From the NCBI GenBank assembly GCA_016704145.1, contig JADJAS010000001.1:620001-684000 (forward strand): a stretch of DNA of 64,000 nucleotides. Direction: 5' to 3'. Positions 26,856 through 33,444 of the stretch are shown in pieces (the stretch's first letter is position 1; every line of letters begins with the position of its first letter). The stretch is from Rhodocyclaceae bacterium (GTDB lineage Bacteria > Pseudomonadota > Gammaproteobacteria > Burkholderiales > Rhodocyclaceae). Both the position numbers and the translations under genes were made by a program. A model generated the notes under the pieces. The model was not told the origin of the DNA and ran no database searches. It was given only the letters and a program-made list of their open reading frames with translations.

Positions 26856-26904
26856 TTGCCAAAGTGTCAACCGAATTGTAAACTTCAGTCGGTTACTAGG
26901 AGGT
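26856..26904 (+). promoter_or_regulatory. Promoter, candidate operator and RBS of island cassette
   Basis: -35 TTGCCA (26856-26861) and -10 TAAACT (26879-26884) are separated by 17 bp. Inverted arms AACCGA (26869-26874) and TCGGTT (26889-26894) bracket the -10, a layout suited to repression by the cassette's own helix-turn-helix protein. A strong AGGAGGT follows at 26898-26904. Confidence 0.55.
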
Positions 26905-26913
26905 AATCGATAG

Positions 26914-27699
26914 ATGGGAACCCCGCTCAAGAACCCGCCCGTGTACCTGACCTTGGCTCAGGTGCGGTTCAACCCGATTCTGAAGCTGGCCGATTTCCTG
27001 CCCAGCATCCAGGAGAGCTTTCGCCTTGCCGGCTATCCCGATTTCGATCGCCAGCATCTCATCTCGATCCAGCTGACGGCACAGGACGGCCAACCGCCCA
27101 CCCCAACCCCCGTCCAGCAAGAGAGGTTTCAGCTCGGCAACGTCGAGAAAACGCACACTTTTATCCTCGACGGGCAGACCCTCACGCTCCAGTCTACAAA
27201 TTACGGGCAGTTCGAGACCTTCTCGGCTTGCTTCCTGGAAGGACTGAGCATCGTGAACGACGCTGTAAAGCTCGCATTCACAGAACGAGTCGGGCTTCGC
27301 TATCTTGACCGGGTAATGCCACAACAGAGTGAAACCATCGAGCAGTACCTCGTCGAACAAGTTCATGGCCTCACTTCGCGCCTTGAGGGACGGCCACTCT
27401 ATTCTTATACGGAAGCAATGAACGAGATCGGGAACATCAAGCTGCTCAGTCGGGTTGCCATACAAGATGGCCCACTTGCGTTTCCCCCGGATATTCAGCC
27501 GGGAAACATGCGCATCACAGAAAGGTTCATGTCCTACACGGGCATCAGTGCCATCCTCGACAATGATGGCTTCGTCGAAGGTCGCGAAGCATTTTCGACG
27601 AAGGCGGTTGCCGAGCACCTCGACGCCATCCACAAGGTCATCGGAACGGCCTTCAGGACCACAGCAACAAAATACGCATTTGACGCCTGGGACAAGTGA
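26914..27699 (+). CDS. TIGR04255-family protein
   Basis: 261-aa soluble protein matching the sporadically distributed TIGR04255 family: N-terminal PPVYLTLAQVRFNPI, central FQLGNVEKTHTFILDGQTL and LQSTNYGQFETF, then LAFTERVGLRYLDRV. The biochemical function is unknown. First gene of a three-gene cassette with its own promoter and a strong RBS. The next gene's GTG overlaps the stop (GTGA), so translation is coupled. Codon use is less GC-biased than in surrounding core genes, pointing to transfer. Confidence 0.85.
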   Translation: MGTPLKNPPVYLTLAQVRFNPILKLADFLPSIQESFRLAGYPDFDRQHLISIQLTAQDGQPPTPTPVQQERFQLGNVEKTHTFILDGQTLTLQSTNYGQFETFSACFLEGLSIVNDAVKLAFTERVGLRYLDRVMPQQSETIEQYLVEQVHGLTSRLEGRPLYSYTEAMNEIGNIKLLSRVAIQDGPLAFPPDIQPGNMRITERFMSYTGISAILDNDGFVEGREAFSTKAVAEHLDAIHKVIGTAFRTTATKYAFDAWDK

Positions 27700-28343
27700 T
27701 CATGCTCGGACTCGCAGTTCCCGTTGGTGATTTCAACGCTCACGCCCACTACAAGCCGGTTCCCGCCATCCACAGGCAGGCGACCGTTGCCGAGGGTGGC
27801 CCACTCCCCTGCTTTGGCGGAAGCGGCACCGGTGGTGTCGAGGGCGTGCACTTCGTCATGTCGCGCCAGGGCTATAGCCCCTTCGCGATTCTGAGGGTCG
27901 AGCTCGCGGCAGCGCAGGATACCTACGCCCCCTACACCGATCTGATGAAGGAAGTGAAAGCCGGCTTCGGTCGGACCATGTCCCATCTCCCGGCGGTGTT
28001 CGGCGTATCGCGCCAGACGCTCTACAACTGGCTCAATGGCGAAACCCCAAAAGAGCAGCACCAAGGCAAGCTCGTACAACTGGCCGCTGCCGCGCGCGTA
28101 TTCACCGAGGCCGGATTCAAACCGACCGCGCCGTCTCTCGAACGCACCGTCGCTCAAGGCAAGTCGTTCGTTGAACTGATTGGACAAGGTGCCGACGGCA
28201 AGGAAACTGCAGAACGACTCGTCCGGATCGAAAAGCGTGGTGCGGCCGCACGAGAAAAACTCGATGCTATGCTTGGCGACAGAACACCTTCGCGCCCCGA
28301 TGTTGCAGACATGGGCCGCCCCGCCCTTAATGAAGACGTCTGA
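27696..28343 (+). CDS. Helix-turn-helix protein of island cassette
   Basis: 215 aa from a GTG overlapping the upstream stop, or 213 aa from the ATG at 27702. A helix-turn-helix lies at about residues 94-115 (MSHLPAVFGVSRQTLYNWLNG). The N-terminal 90 residues are glycine- and proline-rich and unlike known repressors. The C-terminal 80 residues are charged and helical. It may regulate the cassette through the inverted repeat at the promoter, or act as a DNA-binding partner of the flanking proteins; both are inference. The last codons (NEDV then stop) recur in the zinc-ribbon gene at 29292. Confidence 0.78.
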   Translation: MIMLGLAVPVGDFNAHAHYKPVPAIHRQATVAEGGPLPCFGGSGTGGVEGVHFVMSRQGYSPFAILRVELAAAQDTYAPYTDLMKEVKAGFGRTMSHLPAVFGVSRQTLYNWLNGETPKEQHQGKLVQLAAAARVFTEAGFKPTAPSLERTVAQGKSFVELIGQGADGKETAERLVRIEKRGAAAREKLDAMLGDRTPSRPDVADMGRPALNEDV

Positions 28344-28348
28344 CCGGC

Positions 28349-29200
28349 ATGGATGGCATGGCAACGATCTGGACTCGAGATACGCCATGGCGTCAGGGTC
28401 ACGTCCTCACCGCAGAGGCCACCCAGGCGCTGGGACTGTCCCATCCAGAAACACCTGATTCGACCTGTGTGGTCGTCATCAGCCACGATTGCGACCTGGC
28501 CAACCATGATCTGCAGGTCGAGCCGCATGTAGAGATCATCATCGGCCGCCATCTGCCAGAGGGCAACGGCAACTATTTTTGGGCGAAGGCGCCCCGCACG
28601 CTGCATGTGGATGTGCTGCGAGATGACGCCCCGGCTATCGTTGAGCTGGTCGCCACAGCCAAGGGCGTCGTTCTGAAAGAAGCGCTGGCCGCATTCGCCC
28701 CGGATACCGCATTTTCGTTTTCTGGAAAATCGTTGTCGGCACTGCGTTCATGGTTAGGCGTGCGCTACAACAGAACAGCATTCCCCGACCCGTTCGTGGA
28801 TCGTCTCACGCAATCCAAGGTCGACAAGCGCCTCGCCAAGATCATCGAGCCCATCGGCAACCTGCTGTCCGCCGTCTATTTCGACGTCGATGGCGGCAAG
28901 GAAATCGATCACTCGGATGGCAGCCCCTTCGAACTGAAGATCGTACTTGCCTATCCGCCAGGCGACGATCCTGAACAGGCCGCCGACGAAGTGGAAAAAC
29001 TCGAGATCCAGATTGCCGATCTCTTCGAGAAAAAGTATTTCGACCAGGCCACAGGAAAATGGAACGGGGTGGCCTTGAAGCAATGCATGTCTATCTCCGA
29101 GGACGACCTACGTGTAAGCAGGGCAAGACTACTCACGCAGTGGCGACTCGAGTACATGACCCTGAAGGCCGACGAAGAGCAACCCGGTGCTCCTGGCTGA
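28349..29200 (+). CDS. Unknown protein with SHDCD motif, third cassette gene
   Basis: 283 aa, no signal peptide or membrane helix. A hydrophobic strand followed by SHDCDLA (CVVVISHDCDLANHDL, about residues 40-55) looks like an active-site or metal-site motif, with His, Asp and Cys close together. A second acidic region is DVDGGKEIDHSDGSPFELKIV. I recognise no named family. It starts 5 bp after the helix-turn-helix gene stop (ATG at 28349, alternative at 28358). With the two upstream genes it forms a compact three-gene unit of likely shared function. Confidence 0.72.
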   Translation: MDGMATIWTRDTPWRQGHVLTAEATQALGLSHPETPDSTCVVVISHDCDLANHDLQVEPHVEIIIGRHLPEGNGNYFWAKAPRTLHVDVLRDDAPAIVELVATAKGVVLKEALAAFAPDTAFSFSGKSLSALRSWLGVRYNRTAFPDPFVDRLTQSKVDKRLAKIIEPIGNLLSAVYFDVDGGKEIDHSDGSPFELKIVLAYPPGDDPEQAADEVEKLEIQIADLFEKKYFDQATGKWNGVALKQCMSISEDDLRVSRARLLTQWRLEYMTLKADEEQPGAPG

Positions 29201-29291
29201 ACATAACATTACTCCACCCAGTGATCCCCCGAGCATAGCCATCCATCTGCGCTGAGGGCGTTTCCATACAGTCTTTTTCACGGAGACTGGC

Positions 29292-29735
29292 ATGGAGACA
29301 AAAACCTGCAATGCATGTGGCTGCACATTCACCCCTCGGCCTCAAACCCCGAATCAGAAATACTGTACCAACTCGGAATGCCAGCGCGAACGCCGTCGGC
29401 GCTGGCAACAGCAAACACGTCAGGGTGATTCCGATTACCGCGACAACGACATCCGTACCAGCAAAACGTGGGCCGCCGAAAATCCTGAGTATTGGAAACG
29501 GTACCGCGATGAGAATCCTGCCTACGTTGAGCGCAACCGCAATCTACAGCAACAACGCAATCAAAAACAGCGCACGACGGTGATTGCAAATGAGGACGTG
29601 TCACACGCGTTGACTACCCCGCCATCAGGCCGCTACCGAATGGCGCAAATCCTTGAGGATGGCGCGATTGGCGGCCAGACGTGGATTGTCGAAATCACCG
29701 CGCTAAAAATGGCTCGGGCCGATGAAGACGTGTGA
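29292..29735 (+). CDS. Small zinc-ribbon protein of mobile element
   Basis: 147 aa. The N-terminal treble-clef-like cysteines (CNACGCTF, then KYCTNSECQ) are followed by a basic, Gln/Arg/Asn-rich helix (RRRRWQQQTRQ, NPEYWKRYRDENPAYVERNRN). Proteins of this look often accompany site-specific recombinases in transposable islands, and a recombinase ORF follows here. Likely nucleic-acid binding. It ends ADEDV. A 22-bp sequence inside the gene is repeated across its stop codon. Confidence 0.75.
   Translation: METKTCNACGCTFTPRPQTPNQKYCTNSECQRERRRRWQQQTRQGDSDYRDNDIRTSKTWAAENPEYWKRYRDENPAYVERNRNLQQQRNQKQRTTVIANEDVSHALTTPPSGRYRMAQILEDGAIGGQTWIVEITALKMARADEDV
29580..29601 (+). repeat. 22-bp direct repeat, first copy
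   Basis: Identical to 29732-29753, 152 bp apart. It contains AAATGAGGACGTGT, related to gene ends at 28329-28343 and 29721-29735. It lies inside the zinc-ribbon gene. Confidence 0.85.
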
Positions 29736-29753
29736 TTGCAAATGAGGACGTGT
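29732..29753 (+). repeat. 22-bp direct repeat, second copy
   Basis: Exact copy of 29580-29601. It overlaps the stop codon of the zinc-ribbon gene and probably marks a recombination or duplication junction. Confidence 0.85.
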
Positions 29754-29916
29754 GCAGCGGCATCGCCGTTGCCTGTTAACTTCCCGCATGTGCGTTCTCG
29801 AACTATCGAGCATCCGAATCCGACTCGACCCGTGTATGCCTTGACCAACCACCCGTCGCGAAGTGACGCCCGATGTTCGAGAGGCATCTTTTCGCATGTA
29901 AGGGGACGACGCGGCG

Positions 29917-30726
29917 ATGCAAGAACAAGAAAACACAGATGGCGATGGGCAGACCCAAGCCTCCCTATTCCGGGCAGCGCAGTATGTGCGGATGTCGACC
30001 GAGCACCAGCAGTACTCGACGGAGAACCAGGCCGACAAGATTCGTGAATATGCGGCCCGGCGCGGCATCGAGATCATCAAGACCTATGCCGACGAGGGCA
30101 AGAGTGGTCTGCGCATCGATGGCCGGCAGGCACTACAACAGCTGATCAAGGATGTCGAAACCGGGGCGGCGGACTTCCAGGTCATCCTGGTCTACGACGT
30201 CAGCCGCTGGGGGCGCTTCCAAGATGCCGACGAGAGTGCTTCCATCGAAGAATTACTCTGGCTTGCAATCGATCTTCGCTTGGATGCGAAGTACTTCTTC
30301 GTCGATGGATTACAGCTATCGAATCCCGACTCTACTCTGGTGAAGCGAAACGTACCCCAACGGGTCATGGCTAATCGGAATCGACGCGAGGCATTTACCC
30401 GGCAACTGAACGAAATTCGACTTTCGTGCGAGTTCTGTAGCAGTGGCTTGTGGAACGACAAGGGGCAGATGCTGGCCTACGACCTGCTCGATCTCCCTTT
30501 CGATCTGGTGCGGCGTATCGCTGCCTGGCAGGACGATTTTGACGAAACGGAGAACCCTCCGGCGACCGGAGATGACGCCTGGTGGGATCGCCACGAGCAA
30601 GAGGCGATCAGTATTGCCACTGCACTCCAAGAAACCTTGGGGACGTCTCCTGTCGTCAAACTGTATCGCAAGGATGGCTGGTTGAGTATCGCTGAGATCA
30701 ACCGGTCTGATGGAGGTGAATCATGA
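29917..30726 (+). pseudogene. Chimeric ORF: serine recombinase N-terminus fused to unrelated C-terminal fragment
   Basis: 269-aa open frame. Residues 1-108 are a serine-recombinase catalytic domain: the nucleophile Ser in QYVRMSTEHQQYSTENQ, then EGKSGLRIDGR, ILVYDVSRWGRFQDADESA. At about 30240 the match stops where the catalytic domain should continue. The remaining 160 residues (from SIEELLWLAIDLRL to WLSIAEINR) have different composition and look like the end of another gene (LPFDLVRRIAAWQDDF, GDDAWWDRHEQEAI). It lacks the recombinase DNA-binding region, so it is probably non-functional as a recombinase, although the frame is intact and could make a fusion protein. Confidence 0.75.
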
Positions 30727-30794
30727 GATTAGGCTGGAGCAAAAACGACAAACCAGAAGTGCAACAACATGACCGCGAACTAACCTCGATCTGA
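30723..30794 (+). pseudogene. 23-codon ORF, probable gene start remnant
   Basis: ATG overlaps the upstream stop as ATGA. Encodes MRLGWSKNDKPEVQQHDREL and three more residues before TGA. In the next frame a coding-like stretch (LSHEPVQVVDLGGGRYRM) continues to about 30870, so this may be a frameshifted or fused remnant. The GRYRM string also occurs in the zinc-ribbon protein at 29292. Confidence 0.4.
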
Positions 30795-30873
30795 GCAAAG
30801 GAGCAGAACTCTCTCACGAGCCTGTCCAGGTCGTCGATCTGGGCGGGGGGCGTTACAGGATGGGCGACAATAG

Positions 30874-31155
30874 CTTGCTTATGTCAGGACTGCTGCCGGT
30901 CTGCCGCATCTGTCCCTGCATGGCCTGCGCCGGAGCTTCGGTACCCTGGCGGAATGGGTGGAGGCCCCGACAGGCGTTGTCGCGCAAATCATGGGCCACA
31001 AGCCCAGCGCCATTGCGGAGAAACACTACCGCCGCCGCCCCCTTGACCTCTTGCGCTTGTGGCATTCCCGAATCGAGGCATTCATGCTGGAGCAAGCCGG
31101 CATCCCGCAGCCGGAGGAAGCCGCCGAAGGTTTGCGGCTGGTGAAGGCACGTTGA
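30874..31155 (+). pseudogene. Tyrosine recombinase (integrase) C-terminal remnant
   Basis: An open frame without its own start encodes the C-terminal catalytic part of a phage/island integrase: LHGLRRSFGTLAEW (catalytic Arg), QIMGHKPSAIAEKHY (His and the Tyr nucleophile), then RRRPLDLLRLWHSRIEAFML. The N-terminal arm-binding and core domains are absent; upstream is unrelated mosaic sequence with a stop at 30871. It is evidence that an integrase-bearing island was inserted and then decayed. Confidence 0.85.
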
Positions 31156-31161
31156 TTCATG

Positions 31162-31190
31162 TTGATAGCTGATGCGTAACACGTTACACT
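31162..31190 (+). promoter_or_regulatory. higBA promoter and candidate HigA operator
   Basis: TTGATA (31162-31167) and TACACT (31185-31190) are 17 bp apart. GTAAC-AC-GTTAC (31176-31187) overlaps the -10 as an inverted repeat suited to HigA autorepression. The expected transcription start falls at or next to the higB ATG at 31196. Confidence 0.65.
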
Positions 31191-31195
31191 AGGCC

Positions 31196-31474
31196 ATGAT
31201 TAAGTCGTTCAGGCATAAGGGGCTGGAAGCCTTCTTCCTGGCTGGCACGAGGAAGGGCATTCAGCCCCACCATGCCGCGAAGTTACAGGTTCAACTTGCC
31301 ACCTTGGACAATGCCACCGGCCCGGAAGATATGAATGCTCCGGCATGGCGTTTGCACCCCCTTGCCGGCAAGTTGGCCGGGCATTGGGCAGTATGGGTGA
31401 GCGGCAATTGGCGGCTGACTTTCCGATTCATCGGCAAGGATGCCGAACTAGTGGACTATCAGGACTATCACTGA
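31196..31474 (+). CDS. higB: HigB-family toxin (RelE/ParE superfamily)
   Basis: 92-aa toxin of the HigB type, a ribosome-dependent mRNA interferase in characterised members. It begins MIKSFRHKGLEAFFLAGTRKG and ends WRLTFRFIGKDAELVDYQDYH, both family hallmarks. It precedes its antitoxin, the usual HigBA order, with a 7-bp gap. It sits on the island and probably stabilises it. There is almost no room for a 5' leader from the visible promoter. Confidence 0.93.
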   Translation: MIKSFRHKGLEAFFLAGTRKGIQPHHAAKLQVQLATLDNATGPEDMNAPAWRLHPLAGKLAGHWAVWVSGNWRLTFRFIGKDAELVDYQDYH

Positions 31475-31481
31475 GGCGAAC

Positions 31482-31766
31482 ATGAGCAGAATGCACAACC
31501 CACCGCACCCCGGCGCTGTCCTGCGCGAATGGCTGCCCGAGGAAATGACCGTGACCGATGCCGCCGCATCGCTGAAAGTGGCCCGTGTCACCTTGAGCAA
31601 GATTCTCAACGGCAACGCCGGCATTTCCGCTGATATGGCTCTGCGCCTGTCGCAATGGCTTGGCACCTCGCCCGACGTATGGATGGGCATGCAAACGCAA
31701 TTCGACCTGTGGCAGGCCGGCAAGCAAAAGCGCCCGGCCATCGCCCCCATGAGGAAAGCCGCATGA
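31482..31766 (+). CDS. higA: HigA-family antitoxin
   Basis: 94-aa XRE-type helix-turn-helix antitoxin: PPHPGAVLREWLPEEMTVTDAAASLKVARVTLSKILNGNAGIS, with the recognition helix at about residues 33-44. It ends with WMGMQTQFDLWQAGKQ, as usual in this family. It neutralises HigB and represses the operon through the inverted repeat over the -10. Confidence 0.93.
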   Translation: MSRMHNPPHPGAVLREWLPEEMTVTDAAASLKVARVTLSKILNGNAGISADMALRLSQWLGTSPDVWMGMQTQFDLWQAGKQKRPAIAPMRKAA

Positions 31767-31862
31767 GTGACCCCGCCTGACGGTTTCAGGCAAGCGGGGC
31801 CGGCAAGTGCGCTAACACCGGCCGGCCCCTGACCGCAACCCACCTGATGAGAGAGGTGAATC

Positions 31863-32357
31863 ATGGCTGCTGCAACCATATCACGCCGGCAACAGGCCGG
31901 CATCCGCCGCCCCCGCCCTGGCGATGCCACCATCCTTCGCGCAATGGCGATCCTTGAGCGCCGGCTACGCGAGCCGGGCGAACTCCTGGCTTCCCCTGGG
32001 CAGGTTCGCGCATTCCTCATGCTCCACCTTGCCGAGCTTGAGCATGAGGCTTTCGTCGCCATATTTGTCGACGCGCAGAATCGACTGATTGAGTACCGCG
32101 AACTCTTCAAGGGCACGCTCACGCAAACGAGCGTCTATTCCCGTGAGGTAGTCCGCGCCGCCCTAGCCGCGAATGCCGCCGCCGTGATATTCGCCCACAA
32201 CCACCCGAGCGGCTGCGCCGAACCATCACACGCCGACGAGATGCTGACGCAAGGCTTGAGGCAAGCTCTCGCGCTGGTCGACGTGCGCGTGAATGACCAT
32301 TTCATTGTCGCCGGCAACGCCTGCCCCCTGTCATTCGCGGAGCGTGGCTTGCTGTAA
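31863..32357 (+). CDS. RadC-like JAB/MPN-domain protein
   Basis: 164 aa, the short mobile-element form of RadC without the helix-hairpin-helix region. The metal motif is complete: HNHPSG (H112, H114) and D125 in PSHADEML; the upstream LIEYRELFKGTL and SREVVRAAL segments also match. The family's biochemical activity is unproven despite the DNA-repair name, and such genes are common on islands and prophages. It starts 97 bp after higA. Confidence 0.92.
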   Translation: MAAATISRRQQAGIRRPRPGDATILRAMAILERRLREPGELLASPGQVRAFLMLHLAELEHEAFVAIFVDAQNRLIEYRELFKGTLTQTSVYSREVVRAALAANAAAVIFAHNHPSGCAEPSHADEMLTQGLRQALALVDVRVNDHFIVAGNACPLSFAERGLL

Positions 32358-32389
32358 CCTGCCGCCGGAAAAGAGCCGGCTCTGACCGC

Positions 32390-32470
32390 CGAAGATGCCA
32401 AGAAACGCGAAGATGCCAAGAAATCTTGTTCGGCATCTTGCGGTATCTTCGTGGCACCTTGGCACCTTCG
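32390..32470 (+). repeat. Clustered direct and inverted repeats
   Basis: A 16-bp unit (CGAAGATGCCAAGAAA) occurs at 32390-32405 and 32408-32423. Inverted relatives follow: GGCATCTT, GGTATCTTCG and two TGGCACCTT-like units. AAGATGC-CAAGA-AA-TCTTG-TTCG-GCATCTT can fold into a long hairpin. The cluster ends 19 bp before the next gene. Confidence 0.75.
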
Positions 32471-32488
32471 CAGCAAAGAGACCGAGAC

Positions 32489-32719
32489 ATGACCGAGAAA
32501 AGCGAAATCGACCTGCTCTATGAGGCTGCCGCATTCTGTGGTTTCAAGCCTGTCGATGGCTGGCCGGCTGAATTGAATCCTCGCCAGCTTGCCGCGCTGA
32601 TGGTCGGCGGCTGGAAAGAGCCCCACAAGCAAGCCTATCGCGTGAGCCTGCAAATGATTGCCGACGGCATCAAGGTCGGTAACGCGAAGCGCAGGCGGCT
32701 GCACAGGACAGCGCACTGA
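32489..32719 (+). CDS. Small hypothetical island protein, 76 aa
   Basis: Unrecognised soluble protein: MTEKSEIDLLYEAAAFCGFK, then DGWPAELNPRQLAALMVGG and a basic tail (GNAKRRRLHRTAH). Possibly nucleic-acid binding through that tail. The ATG at 32489 follows the repeat cluster, which may regulate it. Its stop overlaps the next gene's ATG by one base. Confidence 0.6.
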   Translation: MTEKSEIDLLYEAAAFCGFKPVDGWPAELNPRQLAALMVGGWKEPHKQAYRVSLQMIADGIKVGNAKRRRLHRTAH

Positions 32720-32973
32720 TGCGGGCGCTCGGACTGGCGCACCATTGGCAGCGGTTGCTGGACGAAGAGCGGGCGGCGTCGGTGGCCGACATCGCCGAGG
32801 CCGAGGGCATGGACGTGACGCAGGTGCGCCGGGTCATGCGGCTGACCCTGCTGGCCCCGGAGGTCATCGAACGGTTGGTAGGTGCGCCCGACATCGTGCT
32901 GGAGCAGGTCATGCGCCGCCCCTGGCCTAACGGCTGGAGCGACCAGATGCGAGTGTTTGCACCGCCCGCCTGA
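32719..32973 (+). CDS. Small helix-turn-helix protein, 84 aa
   Basis: MRALGLAHHWQRLLDEERAA is followed by a helix-turn-helix-like segment (SVADIAEAEGMDVTQVRRVMRLTLLAPEVIERL). This matches the C-terminal region found in many phage- and island-encoded recombinase-associated proteins. It is probably a DNA-binding fragment or small regulator. It overlaps the upstream stop (TGATG) and is followed by a clear terminator, so it ends this unit. Confidence 0.65.
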   Translation: MRALGLAHHWQRLLDEERAASVADIAEAEGMDVTQVRRVMRLTLLAPEVIERLVGAPDIVLEQVMRRPWPNGWSDQMRVFAPPA

Positions 32974-32995
32974 CCGTGTCGAGCACCGCGCCAGC

Positions 32996-33018
32996 AACCG
33001 CCTTCGGGCGGTTTTTTT
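32996..33018 (+). terminator. Rho-independent terminator
   Basis: CCGCC-TTCG-GGCGG stem-loop followed by seven T, directly after the last island gene. Confidence 0.9.
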
Positions 33019-33241
33019 GCGTCTGGATTACTCTCGGTCGCTTCCGCCCAGGAGTTGCCAACCACAACCGGCCACCTTCAAACCCGCGCCAATACAGGAA
33101 GTGGGCTCGCGCACGCTCGCGAGACCACCAGAGAGAACGGAGAACAGAGAGGCGTGCGCCGGGGTGAAAATGCAAAGTTCGGAGGGATGGCGCTCGCGAG
33201 GCCATGCCCGGAATCCGCGCCAGTACTGGCGGGTATAGGCG
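33019..33241. other. Gene-free spacer with palindrome
   Basis: No gene seen. Contains a perfect 14-bp palindrome, CGCCAGTACTGGCG (33218-33231), a related CGCGCCAATACAGG near 33086, and GCTCGCGAG twice. Probably the junction between the island and the tRNA-Phe locus. Confidence 0.5.
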
Positions 33242-33269
33242 AAAAAAAACCAACCGATAGCGGTTGGTT
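33242..33269 (-). terminator. Rho-independent terminator of tRNA-Phe
   Basis: AACCAACCG and CGGTTGGTT form a 9-bp stem with a 4-base loop. The adjoining A run gives eight T on the minus strand, 10 bp past the tRNA 3' end. Confidence 0.9.
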
Positions 33270-33279
33270 TTTGGAATAT

Positions 33280-33355
<76 letters not shown>

Positions 33356-33394
33356 GAGAGGTGGCGGATTATAGCCAATTTGATTCTCACCGGG

Positions 33395-33424
33395 AAAAAA
33401 CATGGCCCCGCGAGCGGGGCCATG
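33395..33424 (-). terminator. Rho-independent terminator after actP
   Basis: CATGGCCCCG-CGAG-CGGGGCCATG perfect 10-bp stem with six T following on the minus strand, 21 bp beyond the actP stop. Confidence 0.9.
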
Positions 33425-33444
33425 CCTGTAGCGGTTGTCCGCCT

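Larger units (their letters stand above)
26303..26913. other. Divergent intergenic region with regulatory sites
   Basis: 611 bases between the redox operon and the TIGR04255 gene. It contains the FNR box and promoter of the redox operon at its left end, a hairpin near 26590 and the cassette promoter at its right end. The small ORFs inside have no recognisable product. Composition becomes more AT-rich than the flanking core genes, consistent with the edge of an acquired segment. Confidence 0.6.

Noticed and set aside
31415..31422. CTGACTTT inside higB, apparently another copy of the dispersed motif
   Set aside because: The upstream 15 bases do not fit the GGCG...CGCC register, and the codons encode the conserved NWRLTF of HigB, so it is coincidence.
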